Positions 18,439 to 26,602 of a DNA stretch of 64,000 nt are shown here, piece by piece. The notes beneath the pieces were generated by a model. That model saw only the letters and a list, made by a program, of their open reading frames with translations, was not told where the DNA came from and made no database searches. Source of the DNA: Flavobacterium glycines (lineage in GTDB: Bacteria; Bacteroidota; Bacteroidia; Flavobacteriales; Flavobacteriaceae). Within the stretch, counting starts at the first letter, position 1; every line of letters begins with the position of its first letter. The stretch lies in NCBI RefSeq assembly GCF_900100165.1, contig NZ_FNEO01000001.1:992001-1056000 (forward strand), read 5' to 3'. The position numbers and the translations under genes are program-made.

Positions 18439-19845
18439 ATGAAACATCTTAACAAACTTTTTGTTGCTGTGTTGATGGCTATGGGTGTAAGCTCTCAGGC
18501 TCAAGATAGTAATAACCCATGGGCAATTGCTTTTGGAGTAAATGCTGTAGATTTTAGAACTAGCGCAGGTGGACCTGGGGGATGGTTAAATGACCATTTT
18601 TCCCAACCATTTAATGTGAAAGAGAATTGGAATATCCTTCCTTCAGTATCTTATTTAAGCGTATCTCGTTATGTAGGAAGTAATTTTTCTGTTGGACTTC
18701 AAGGTTCTGTTAACAAAATTGATAAATTGGTAATGTGGGATGGTAATCCATCACAAGATCAATATGTTATTAATCCAGGAGATTTAATGTACTACGGGAT
18801 TGATGGAAAAGTGAAATATAGTTTCGCTAAATTAATTAAATCTAAAGTTATTGATCCAAGTTTACATTTAGGTGGAGGTTACACTTTCTTTGGAGATAGT
18901 AGTTTTGGAACTGTAAATGCAGGTGCTGGATTAACTTTATGGTTTACAGAAAACGTAGGTTTAGAGCTTGGAACTACTTATAAAAAAGCATTTGGGACTT
19001 CTGATATTTTAGTTCGTTCTCATGCACAACACACAGCTGGTATCGTTTTCAAATTTGGTGGAAAAGATACTGATGGTGACGGAATTTACGATAAAGAAGA
19101 TGCTTGTCCTGAAGTTGCTGGTTTAAAGCAATTCAATGGTTGTCCTGATACTGACGGTGACGGAATCATTGATTCAGAAGATGCTTGTCCTGAAGTTGCT
19201 GGTGTTGCTGCTTTAAAAGGTTGTCCAGATGCTGATGGTGACGGTATCACTGATGCAGAAGATGCTTGTCCTAATGTTGCAGGTTTAGCTTCATTAAAAG
19301 GTTGTCCAGATGCTGATAAAGATGGTGTAGCTGATAAAGACGATAAATGTCCTAATGTTGCTGGTCCTAAAGAAAATGCAGGATGTCCTTGGCCGGATAC
19401 TGATAAAGATGGTGTAGCTGATAAAGATGATGCTTGTCCAGAAGTTGCTGGTCCAGCTAGTAACAAAGGTTGTCCAGAAGTAACTCAAGAGGCTATGGAT
19501 CAATTAAAATCACAAGCTAGATTTATCTATTTCAATTCTGGAAAATCTACTTTTAAATCAGCTGACGTTCCTAAAAGATTAGATGCTATGGCTGAATTGC
19601 TTAAAAACTACCCTAACTCTGAGTTCTTAATCGAAGGACACACTGATAGCGATGGTTCTGATGCATTCAACCAAAAACTTTCTGAAGACAGAGCTGCTGC
19701 AGTTAAAAATGCATTATTAGACAGAGGTCTTTCTTCTAGCAAAATTAAATCAGTAGGATATGGTGAGTCTATGCCAGTTGCTACTAATAAAACTGCTGCT
19801 GGTAAAGCATTAAACAGAAGAACAGAAGTGAAATTAGTAAAATAA
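18439..19845 (+). CDS. OmpA-family outer-membrane protein with thrombospondin type 3 repeats
   Basis: Major outer-membrane protein that links the outer membrane to peptidoglycan. It has a signal peptide ending SSQAQ, an eight-stranded-type beta-barrel (about 25-208) and five calcium-binding TSP3-like units (about 212-345). Each unit reads DxDGDGxxDxxDxCPxVAG, and the DNA of these units is itself repetitive. An OmpA C-terminal domain follows (about 360-468; [43 protein letters not shown]). It has its own strong promoter and terminator although it lies between the AddA- and AddB-like genes. Homologues in Flavobacterium are among the most abundant surface proteins. Confidence 0.95.
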   Translation: MKHLNKLFVAVLMAMGVSSQAQDSNNPWAIAFGVNAVDFRTSAGGPGGWLNDHFSQPFNVKENWNILPSVSYLSVSRYVGSNFSVGLQGSVNKIDKLVMWDGNPSQDQYVINPGDLMYYGIDGKVKYSFAKLIKSKVIDPSLHLGGGYTFFGDSSFGTVNAGAGLTLWFTENVGLELGTTYKKAFGTSDILVRSHAQHTAGIVFKFGGKDTDGDGIYDKEDACPEVAGLKQFNGCPDTDGDGIIDSEDACPEVAGVAALKGCPDADGDGITDAEDACPNVAGLASLKGCPDADKDGVADKDDKCPNVAGPKENAGCPWPDTDKDGVADKDDACPEVAGPASNKGCPEVTQEAMDQLKSQARFIYFNSGKSTFKSADVPKRLDAMAELLKNYPNSEFLIEGHTDSDGSDAFNQKLSEDRAAAVKNALLDRGLSSSKIKSVGYGESMPVATNKTAAGKALNRRTEVKLVK

Positions 19846-19868
19846 TTTCTTTCTAAATAATTACAGGA

Positions 19869-19897
19869 AACGCCCCGATTTATTGGGGCGTTTTTTT
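19869..19897 (+). terminator. Terminator of the ompA-family gene
   Basis: AACGCCCC (19869-19876) pairs with GGGGCGTT (19885-19892) around an eight-base loop, followed by a run of seven T. Confidence 0.95.
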
Positions 19898-19908
19898 ATT
19901 TTTATGAC

Positions 19909-22671
19909 ATGACAAATAATACTTTTCTAGATAAAATTGCTCAGGTTTTAACCGAAAATAATTCTGCTAAATTGTTTAATACAGTAGTAGTTTTGCCTAA
20001 TAAAAGGGCTAAGATTTTTTTGATTGAAGCACTTAAAAAGCAAGTTCAAAAAAATATCCTTGCCCCTGAAATTATTAGTATCGAAGATTTTATTCAGGAT
20101 ATTGCAGGGATTCGAAGTATTGATCCCATAGAATTACTGTTCGAATTTTACGAAGTTTATTTATCTGTCACCGAAAAAAACAATCAGCAGTCTTTTGAGT
20201 CTTTTGCTAATTGGGCAAAAACATTGTTGCAGGATTTTAATGAAATAGATCGTTATTTGTTAGACCCGACTCATGTTTTGTCTTATTTGAAAGATATAGA
20301 AGATATTAAGAGATGGGGAGTTGAAGTGGAAAACAAAACGGCCTTACTTGAAAAATATATCGATTTCTGGAAGTTGTTACCGCTTTATTATCAATCATTG
20401 TACGCTCATTTACTAAAAAAAGGTATTGGATATCAAGGCTTGATTTACCGTGAAGCAGTTGAAAATCTCAATCACTTTTCGAATACTGTTGGTAATAAAC
20501 AGTTTGTTTTTGCCGGGTTTAATGCTTTGAATGCTTCTGAGGAGAAAATTGTTCAGCATTTAATTGCGAACGATTTGGCAAAAATATATTGGGATGCCGA
20601 TAAAACGTTTTTAAATGATCCTTTTCATGATGCGGCGCTGTTTTTACGTCGATTTAAAGAAAATTGGAAACATTACAAATCGAATCCTTTTGAATGGATT
20701 GTGGACGATTTTTCACAGCCTAAAAATATTCAGGTTATAGGTACGTCTAAAAGTATCGGACAGGCTAAAATTACAGGAAAAATAATCGAGAAAATTATAA
20801 CTGAAAATCCTGATTCGAAACTTGATAAAGTAGCTGTGGTTCTGGGAGAAGAAAATCTTTTAGTTCCGCTTTTGTATTCCTTGCCGTCTGCAGTGGGGGC
20901 TTTGAATATTACTATGGGATATTCGAGTAAAAACAATCCTGCGCAGATTTTGATTGCCAAGTTGTTTAAAACGCATACAAATGCTTTGTCGAGAAAATCC
21001 TCGGCTTATGTGTTTTATTATAAAGATGTTTTGGATATTTTGACGCATCCTTTGGTGGAACCTTATGCGCAAACAACGGTATTGGTAAACCGAATAAATA
21101 CTAATAATTATACTTTTATCAGCCATCAAAAACTGATGGAATTAAACGAAAAACCAACGGATTTATTTTTGTTGTTGTTTCAAAAATGGGACTCGGGTTC
21201 GATTTCTGTATTACAATCGGTTTCAAAATTATTGTTGACTATAAAAGGAAATTTAAGCAATGATAGTGAAGAAGATAAAATTACAAAAGCCTTTGTTTTT
21301 ACCATTTTCAAAATAATTAATAAGCTGATTAATTATTATTCGCAACACGAACACATTGATAAAATTGAAACCCTGCATGCCATTTATAAGCAAGTTATTG
21401 ATTTGGCTGAGGTTTCTTTTGAAGGTGAGCCTTTGAATGGATTGCAGATTATGGGAGTGCTGGAAAGCCGTGTTTTAGATTTTGATACGGTAATTGTCAC
21501 TTCGATGAATGAAGGGAAATTTCCAGCGGGAAAATCGCAAAATTCATTTATTCCTTATGATGTAAAAAGAGAGTTGGGTTTGCCTACTTTTAAAGAAAAA
21601 GATGCTATTTATACCTATCATTTTTATCATTTGTTGCAACGAGCCAAGAATGTCTATTTACTTTATAATACCGAAAGTGAAGGTTTGGACGCGGGAGAGA
21701 AGAGTAGGTTTATAACTCAGTTAGAAGTAGAAAAACAGGCGAATCATAATTTGTCTCACGAAATTTATAATGCAGTTCTGCCTAAAACAGCTTACAAACC
21801 CATGGTGATTGAAAAATCACCGGCAGTAATGGAGCGTTTGAAAGTAATTGCTGAAGAAGGCTTTTCGCCTTCGGCTTTGACAAGTTATATCCGAAATCCG
21901 ATTCAGTTTTATTTTCAGAAAATATTACGAATCAGGGAAGTGGAAGAAGTCGAGGAAAATATTGCTCTGAATACTTTAGGAACTATAATTCACGAGACAT
22001 TGCTGGCTTTATATACACCTTTTATTAGTAAATTTATATCTGAGGCAGCTATTGAAAACGCTTTTAAATTAATCGATGCTGAAGTTTTAAAACAGTTTAA
22101 AATTGTTTATAAAGAAGGCGAAATCAAAAAAGGGCGTAATTTGCTTGCTTTTGAAGTGGCAAAACGCAACGTTTCTAATTTCCTGAAAGTAGAACAGGAA
22201 AGTATAAAAGAAGGTGATGTGATTAAGATTATAGCTTTGGAACAAACATTTGGCCGTCAATTAAAGCATCCGGATTTGCCTTTTCCGGTATTGATTAAAG
22301 GAAATGTCGACCGAATTGAAGAACGCAACGGAAATATTCGGATTATTGATTATAAAACCGGAAAAGTTGATAAGGCAAATGTGACTTTGAAGGCATGGAA
22401 TGGATTGACTCAGGAGATAAAAAATGATAAAATCATTCAGGTTTTGGCTTATGCTTTTATGTATGAAACAGAAGCGAAGGGGAAACCAATCGAAGCTGGA
22501 ATTATTTCGTTTAAAAATTTAAAATCGGGATTTTTACCTTTTAATTTGAAAGAAGATAAAGAGGCTCACATGATTGTTAACGAGGAATTGATGGCTAATT
22601 ATCTGGAGCAAATAGTATTGTTACTGAAAGAGATATTGGACGAAACGATTCCGTTTGAAGAGAAAATATAA
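19909..22671 (+). CDS. AddB-like PD-(D/E)XK nuclease, partner of the AddA-like helicase
   Basis: Second subunit of a presumed AddAB-type double-strand-break resection complex. The 920 residues start with LFNTVVVLPNKRAKIFLIE, where an inactive Walker-like region would be. An inactivated helicase core follows, with LQIMGVLESRVLDFDTVIVTSMNEG and FPAGKSQNSFIPYDVKRELG typical of Bacteroidota AddB-like proteins. The PD-(D/E)XK nuclease lies at the C-terminus: SALTSYIRNPIQFYF, GTIIHETLLALY and IRIIDYKTGK with the catalytic Asp and Lys. The ATG is 12 bases past the ompA terminator T-run, so transcription probably needs read-through or an unseen promoter. Confidence 0.88.
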   Translation: MTNNTFLDKIAQVLTENNSAKLFNTVVVLPNKRAKIFLIEALKKQVQKNILAPEIISIEDFIQDIAGIRSIDPIELLFEFYEVYLSVTEKNNQQSFESFANWAKTLLQDFNEIDRYLLDPTHVLSYLKDIEDIKRWGVEVENKTALLEKYIDFWKLLPLYYQSLYAHLLKKGIGYQGLIYREAVENLNHFSNTVGNKQFVFAGFNALNASEEKIVQHLIANDLAKIYWDADKTFLNDPFHDAALFLRRFKENWKHYKSNPFEWIVDDFSQPKNIQVIGTSKSIGQAKITGKIIEKIITENPDSKLDKVAVVLGEENLLVPLLYSLPSAVGALNITMGYSSKNNPAQILIAKLFKTHTNALSRKSSAYVFYYKDVLDILTHPLVEPYAQTTVLVNRINTNNYTFISHQKLMELNEKPTDLFLLLFQKWDSGSISVLQSVSKLLLTIKGNLSNDSEEDKITKAFVFTIFKIINKLINYYSQHEHIDKIETLHAIYKQVIDLAEVSFEGEPLNGLQIMGVLESRVLDFDTVIVTSMNEGKFPAGKSQNSFIPYDVKRELGLPTFKEKDAIYTYHFYHLLQRAKNVYLLYNTESEGLDAGEKSRFITQLEVEKQANHNLSHEIYNAVLPKTAYKPMVIEKSPAVMERLKVIAEEGFSPSALTSYIRNPIQFYFQKILRIREVEEVEENIALNTLGTIIHETLLALYTPFISKFISEAAIENAFKLIDAEVLKQFKIVYKEGEIKKGRNLLAFEVAKRNVSNFLKVEQESIKEGDVIKIIALEQTFGRQLKHPDLPFPVLIKGNVDRIEERNGNIRIIDYKTGKVDKANVTLKAWNGLTQEIKNDKIIQVLAYAFMYETEAKGKPIEAGIISFKNLKSGFLPFNLKEDKEAHMIVNEELMANYLEQIVLLLKEILDETIPFEEKI

Positions 22672-22676
22672 TTTTT

Positions 22677-22750
22677 AACCACAAAGTTCACAAAGGTTTT
22701 ACGCAAAGCGCACTAAGATTAATTTGTGCTAATTTGTGTAATCTGTGGTT
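22677..22750. repeat. Palindromic CACAAAG/GCAAAG-type intergenic repeat
   Basis: It begins AACCACAAAG and ends TCTGTGGTT, so the 7-base ends AACCACA and TGTGGTT are inverted. The interior has several CACAAAG/GCAAAGCGC words. Related words occur at 26521-26560 and 32263-32304. I recall such sequences as widespread between genes in Bacteroidota. Confidence 0.55.
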
Positions 22751-22754
22751 GAAT

Positions 22755-23537
22755 TTAAACTTTCTTAAAGAAATCAAGTAAGACTTTCGTTAATTCTTCT
22801 TCATTCTCAATATGGCTCATGTGTCCGTCAGGGAAAGTAACTAATTGTACATTGGTTTCTTCAATTTGTTCTAGATTTTCTTCGTAATTTAAAACAGGGT
22901 CTTTTTTGCCCAGAATCAGCATTTTTGGATAAGGAGTTAAATGCAATAACACTTCGCGATCCATACGGGTTTTCATTCCTTCCAGTGAGGCTACAATACC
23001 TTGCAGCGGGGTTTTTAAGGCTTCGTTTTTTACTGTTTCTATTTTGTCTTTGAGTCTTTCACGGTTTTCTTCGCTGAATAAATTGGCAATAGAAAGGGAT
23101 ATGAAATTAGAGAAAGATTGTTTGACTGCTTTAATGGCGCGGTTTCTATTTAGTTTTCTTTCGTCACTGTCGGCTCTTGAAGTGGAATTCAGTAAAACCA
23201 ATCCTTTGATGTAATCAGGATAGGATTCCGCGAAAGCTAAAGCCACATAACCGCCCATAGAATGACCTACAAAAATGGCTTTTCGGATGTGTAATTTGGT
23301 CAAAACAGCATGAACTATATCGGCATTGTTTTCCATTGAATGTATGTAACCCAAACATTCCGTTGCACCGTGACCCAATAAATCAATTGTTATCACGCGG
23401 TTTTTTTTGGCGAAAACCGAAACGTAATTGTTCCACATTTGTTGGTTTTCCAAGAAACCGTGAAGTAAAATTACAGCGGTACCTTTTCCGGAATCAGTAT
23501 AAGAAATACGAGTATTTTTAAAGAGAATGGAATTCAA
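22755..23537 (-). CDS. Alpha/beta-hydrolase fold esterase or lipase-like enzyme
   Basis: Cytoplasmic hydrolase of 260 residues. The oxyanion segment is LLHGFLENQQMW, the nucleophile Ser93 lies in VGHSMGGYVAL, the acid Asp in LGKKDPVLNYEE and the His in GHMSHIENEEELT. A cap region (about 120-180) follows the nucleophile strand. The reading frame has no ATG near its beginning; the likely start is TTG at 23537 (minus strand), giving NSILFKNTRISYTDSG as in related proteins. The substrate cannot be told. A candidate -7 element lies at 23558-23565. Confidence 0.88.
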   Translation of the reverse strand: MNSILFKNTRISYTDSGKGTAVILLHGFLENQQMWNNYVSVFAKKNRVITIDLLGHGATECLGYIHSMENNADIVHAVLTKLHIRKAIFVGHSMGGYVALAFAESYPDYIKGLVLLNSTSRADSDERKLNRNRAIKAVKQSFSNFISLSIANLFSEENRERLKDKIETVKNEALKTPLQGIVASLEGMKTRMDREVLLHLTPYPKMLILGKKDPVLNYEENLEQIEETNVQLVTFPDGHMSHIENEEELTKVLLDFFKKV

Positions 23538-23557
23538 TTTCGATGGAATTTATTAGG

Positions 23558-23565
23558 CAAAAATA
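23558..23565 (-). promoter_or_regulatory. Candidate -7 element TATTTTTG for the hydrolase
   Basis: An exact TAnnTTTG match on the minus strand, 20 bases before the TTG start, which supports that start. No -33 TTG was identified. Confidence 0.4.
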
Positions 23566-23642
23566 GTTTTTTTATTTTTTTAAACCATATAAGTCATGTA
23601 AGTTCATCAAAGTTTTTAGAGTCTTTCTTGTATTAAAAATAG

Positions 23643-23650
23643 TATATTTG
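23643..23650 (+). promoter_or_regulatory. Candidate -7 element TATATTTG for the AbiH-like gene
   Basis: An exact TAnnTTTG match ending 18 bases before the ATG at 23669. The nearest upstream TTG (23628-23630) is only 12 bases away, shorter than usual. Confidence 0.4.
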
Positions 23651-23668
23651 AGAAAAGGATTTTTACAA

Positions 23669-24940
23669 ATGAACAGACTTGTTGTTATTGGAAACGGATT
23701 TGATTTAGCTCACGGTTTACCTACTTCATACAGAGATTTTATTGATGATTTTTGGAAGAATTTTAAAAGGAAAGTTAATTCAGAAGAATATAAGCAGTTT
23801 GTTTACGTTAATGAATCGCATAGTGCTTATTATTCTAATTATGGTATTATAAATAATTTTAAAGATTTTAAAACAAAAATAAAGGAGTATATAAAAGAAT
23901 ATCCAAAATATTATTTTGATGAGAAAAGATTAATTTTTTATACAAGTCAATTTAATGGACAAGAGGTAATATTTAGATTTGAAAACGATTTTTTTTCTCA
24001 CATAAATATAAAAAATTGTAAAAACTGGGTAGATATTGAAAATGAGTATTTTAGATTGTTAAAAACCATAGTGAAGTCGCAGTGTTTGGATATTTCAAAA
24101 TCAAAAGAATATTGGGTAAGTGAACAGAAAAAGCAAGTTGAAAAATTGAATAAAGAATTTGAGCAAATTAAAAATCTTTTAGAAAAATATTTAGTAGAAG
24201 AAGTATTGAATAAATATAATTTAGATTTATCAACAAATCAAAATTCAGATTGGAATAAGATTTATAAACTTTTAAAACCAATTTCATTATTAAGTAATGA
24301 AGAAAATGTTTTGAAAGAATTTACAGATATTGAAGATGTTAGTGAGATAAAAGAACATTTTGTAAAAGAACGAAATCAAGAATTGGTAAATCAATTGTAT
24401 TTTTTAAATTTTAATTATACGCCAATATCAAGTATTTATTCAGAATTATTAAATAAAGAAGATTCGATAGAAAGTAGAGTTAATTTTATTCATGGAACTT
24501 TAGGGAATATTTTGGAGAATAAAATAAATTTTGGCTTTGGAGATGAAATGGATGAAGATTATAAAATGATTGAAAATATAGATGATAATGAATATTTAAG
24601 GAATTTTAAATCATTTCAATATTTGCAGAATTCTAATTACAATCATCTGTTACAATTTATTAACGGTGAAAAATACCAAGTTTTAATTGTTGGACATTCT
24701 TGTGGTTTATCAGATAGAACAATGCTGAATTCTATTTTTGAACATAATAATTGTCGCTCCATTAAGGTTTTTCATCATGAGATAAAAGATGAAGAAGGTA
24801 AAGTTATAAAGGATAATTATACTGAGATTATTCAAAATATTTCTCGACATTTTAATGATAAGAAGTTGATGAGAGGAAAAATAGTAAATAAGACGCTTTG
24901 CAAACCTTTACCGCAAATTCAATTGCTTAAAAAAGATTAG
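23669..24940 (+). CDS. AbiH family abortive-infection protein
   Basis: Probable phage-defence protein of the AbiH family (first described from lactococcal plasmids). Members of the family are thought to kill or arrest infected cells; the mechanism is not established. From the ATG at 23669 the protein has 423 residues and opens with the family signature NRLVVIGNGFDLAHGLPTSY. Further conserved pieces are LYFLNFNYT (about 250), INFIHGTLGN, NFGFGDEMDED and LIVGHSCGLSDRTML near the C-terminus. The middle is a Lys/Glu-rich coiled region. The coding sequence looks even more AT-rich than its neighbours. It stands alone, followed by a large palindrome, consistent with acquisition as a single-gene defence island. 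Confidence 0.85.
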   Translation: MNRLVVIGNGFDLAHGLPTSYRDFIDDFWKNFKRKVNSEEYKQFVYVNESHSAYYSNYGIINNFKDFKTKIKEYIKEYPKYYFDEKRLIFYTSQFNGQEVIFRFENDFFSHINIKNCKNWVDIENEYFRLLKTIVKSQCLDISKSKEYWVSEQKKQVEKLNKEFEQIKNLLEKYLVEEVLNKYNLDLSTNQNSDWNKIYKLLKPISLLSNEENVLKEFTDIEDVSEIKEHFVKERNQELVNQLYFLNFNYTPISSIYSELLNKEDSIESRVNFIHGTLGNILENKINFGFGDEMDEDYKMIENIDDNEYLRNFKSFQYLQNSNYNHLLQFINGEKYQVLIVGHSCGLSDRTMLNSIFEHNNCRSIKVFHHEIKDEEGKVIKDNYTEIIQNISRHFNDKKLMRGKIVNKTLCKPLPQIQLLKKD

Positions 24941-24948
24941 TTTTTGTG

Positions 24949-25010
24949 ATTTCGAGGAACGAGAAATCTCATAAAGTATTCAGCTAATGAGATTCCTCGT
25001 GCCTCGGAAT
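24949..25010. repeat. Long imperfect palindrome (dispersed-repeat type)
   Basis: Arms at 24953-24972 (CGAGGAACGAGAAATCTCAT) and 24987-25006 pair over 18 of 20 positions around a 14-base loop. The pairing extends by about four bases on the outside. I recall this GAGGAA-CGAG-ATCTCA type of palindrome at many places in Bacteroidota genomes; only one copy is seen here. It may form a transcript hairpin at the end of the AbiH gene. Confidence 0.65.
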
Positions 25011-25035
25011 GACAATTTCGAGAGTATTTGGGTAA

Positions 25036-25066
25036 AATAAAAAAACGGCTCACTTTCGTAAACCGT
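25036..25066 (-). terminator. Terminator of pepP
   Basis: On the minus strand ACGGTTTAC and GTGAGCCGT form a nine-base stem (two G-U wobbles) closed by a GAAA tetraloop, followed by a T run. Confidence 0.85.
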
Positions 25067-25100
25067 CTTTTCTCTTGTTTCTTTATTCTATTCTCTAAAA

Positions 25101-26393
25101 TTAAGAATTCATCAAACTCTCAATTTCCTCTACTTCAATCGGAATATTTTTCATCAAATTAAAAGGTTCACCTTTTTCCTGAATCACCACATTGTCTTCA
25201 ATTCGGATTCCGAAACCTTCTTCGGGAATGTAGATTCCGGGTTCTACGGTAAAAACCATATTAGCCTGCATCGGTTCGGTCAGGATGCCATAATCGTGCG
25301 TGTCCAGTCCCATGTGATGCGAAGTGCCGTGCATGAAATATTTTTTATAGGCCGGCCATTCCGGGTTTTCGTTTTGGACATCAGCTTTGTCAAGTAATCC
25401 CAAACCTAGTAATTCCGAACTCATGATTTTACCAACTTCGGCTTGGTATTGTTTCCAGAGTGTTCCCGGAGTCAGCATTTTAGTAGCTTCGTTTTTTACT
25501 CTTAAAACAGCGTTGTAAACCGCTTTTTGCCTTTCGGAATAACGACCGGAAACTGGAATGGTACGGGTTAAATCACTGGAATAATTGGCGTATTCGGCAG
25601 CAACGTCCAGCAGGATCAAATCACCGGCTTTGCATGGTTTGTTGTTTTCGATATAATGCAATACGTTGGCATTGTTTCCCGAGGCAATAATTGGGGTGTA
25701 AGCAAAACCTTTTGAACGATTACGAATGAACTCGTGAATGAATTCGGCTTCGATTTCGTATTCCATCACATCGGGTTTTACAAAAGAAAGAATTCTTCGA
25801 AAACCTTTTTCGGTAATATTGCAGGCGTGCTGAATTAAATCCAGCTCTTCTTTTTCTTTAACCGAACGTAGGCGTTGCAAAATAGGATTGCTTTTAGCCA
25901 CCTGATGTGCCGGATATTTTTCTTTCCACCATTTTACAAAACGCGCTTCACGGGTTTCGGTTTCTACATGTGAGCGGTAATGTTCGTTAGTATTGATATA
26001 AATGGTGTCGCAATAAGTCATTAATTCGAACAGCACTTTTTCAAAATCCTGTAGCCAGTAAACCGTTTTTATACCTGAAACAGCAAAAGCTTCGTCTTTG
26101 GTTAATTTAGCACCTTCCCAAATAGCGATGAGTTCGCTGGTTTCTTTTAGGAATAAGATTTCTTTTTGGTGTTCGTAAGGAGCATCCGGGAAAAGCAACA
26201 AAATACTTTCTTCCTGATCGATTCCGCTTAAATAAAAAATATCGCGATGCTGTGCAAAAGGCAAGGTGCTGTCGGCGCTAACGGGATAAATATCATTGGA
26301 ATTAAAAACAGCCAGACTATTAGGCTTCATTTGAGCCGTGAATTTGCTGCGGTTTTTTATGAATAAATGGCGATCAATTTGATGGTATTTCAT
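25101..26393 (-). CDS. pepP: Xaa-Pro aminopeptidase (aminopeptidase P, M24B)
   Basis: Removes N-terminal residues before proline; a cytoplasmic dimetal enzyme. The 430 residues have the AMP_N domain (about 1-135, SRFTAQMKPNSLAVF-like start, YLSGIDQEESILLLFP) and a pita-bread catalytic domain. Metal ligands are recognisable: both Asp in LLDVAAEYANYSSDLTRTIPV, His in MHGTSHHMGLDTHD, Glu in FTVEPGIYIPEEG and Glu in IRIEDNVV. Nothing suggests export. It is a single gene with its own terminator and a candidate -7 element. Confidence 0.95.
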   Translation of the reverse strand: MKYHQIDRHLFIKNRSKFTAQMKPNSLAVFNSNDIYPVSADSTLPFAQHRDIFYLSGIDQEESILLLFPDAPYEHQKEILFLKETSELIAIWEGAKLTKDEAFAVSGIKTVYWLQDFEKVLFELMTYCDTIYINTNEHYRSHVETETREARFVKWWKEKYPAHQVAKSNPILQRLRSVKEKEELDLIQHACNITEKGFRRILSFVKPDVMEYEIEAEFIHEFIRNRSKGFAYTPIIASGNNANVLHYIENNKPCKAGDLILLDVAAEYANYSSDLTRTIPVSGRYSERQKAVYNAVLRVKNEATKMLTPGTLWKQYQAEVGKIMSSELLGLGLLDKADVQNENPEWPAYKKYFMHGTSHHMGLDTHDYGILTEPMQANMVFTVEPGIYIPEEGFGIRIEDNVVIQEKGEPFNLMKNIPIEVEEIESLMNS

Positions 26394-26412
26394 TTGAAAA
26401 AGTTTTGAAATA

Positions 26413-26420
26413 CAAATCTA
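26413..26420 (-). promoter_or_regulatory. Candidate -7 element TAGATTTG for pepP
   Basis: An exact TAnnTTTG match on the minus strand, 19 bases before the ATG. No -33 TTG was found at proper distance. Confidence 0.4.
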
Positions 26421-26520
26421 ATCAATCCTGTTTAAAAAGACTATAGTGTAGTTTGTGATGAGATAAATAATACCGCAAATTCGCAAATTTTAATAGCTGC
26501 CAATGTGGCTAAAGCATTTT

Positions 26521-26560
26521 AACCGCAAAGGCTGCAAAGATTTTTTGCAAAGCACAGAAG
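26521..26560. repeat. GCAAAG-word intergenic sequence
   Basis: The words AACCGCAAAG, GCTGCAAAGA, TTGCAAAGCAC follow one another here. They resemble the interior of the repeat at 22677-22750. It may be a degraded copy of the same element; closing inverted ends are not clear. Confidence 0.35.
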
Positions 26561-26602
26561 ATAATTTTTAAAAAATAATTTGAGAATTCGCGGTCTTAAT
26601 AT

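Noticed and set aside
19086..19466. Antisense reading frame rich in SGQASS repeats within the ompA-family gene
   Set aside because: It is the reverse image of the calcium-binding repeat DNA; the sense protein is clearly recognisable.
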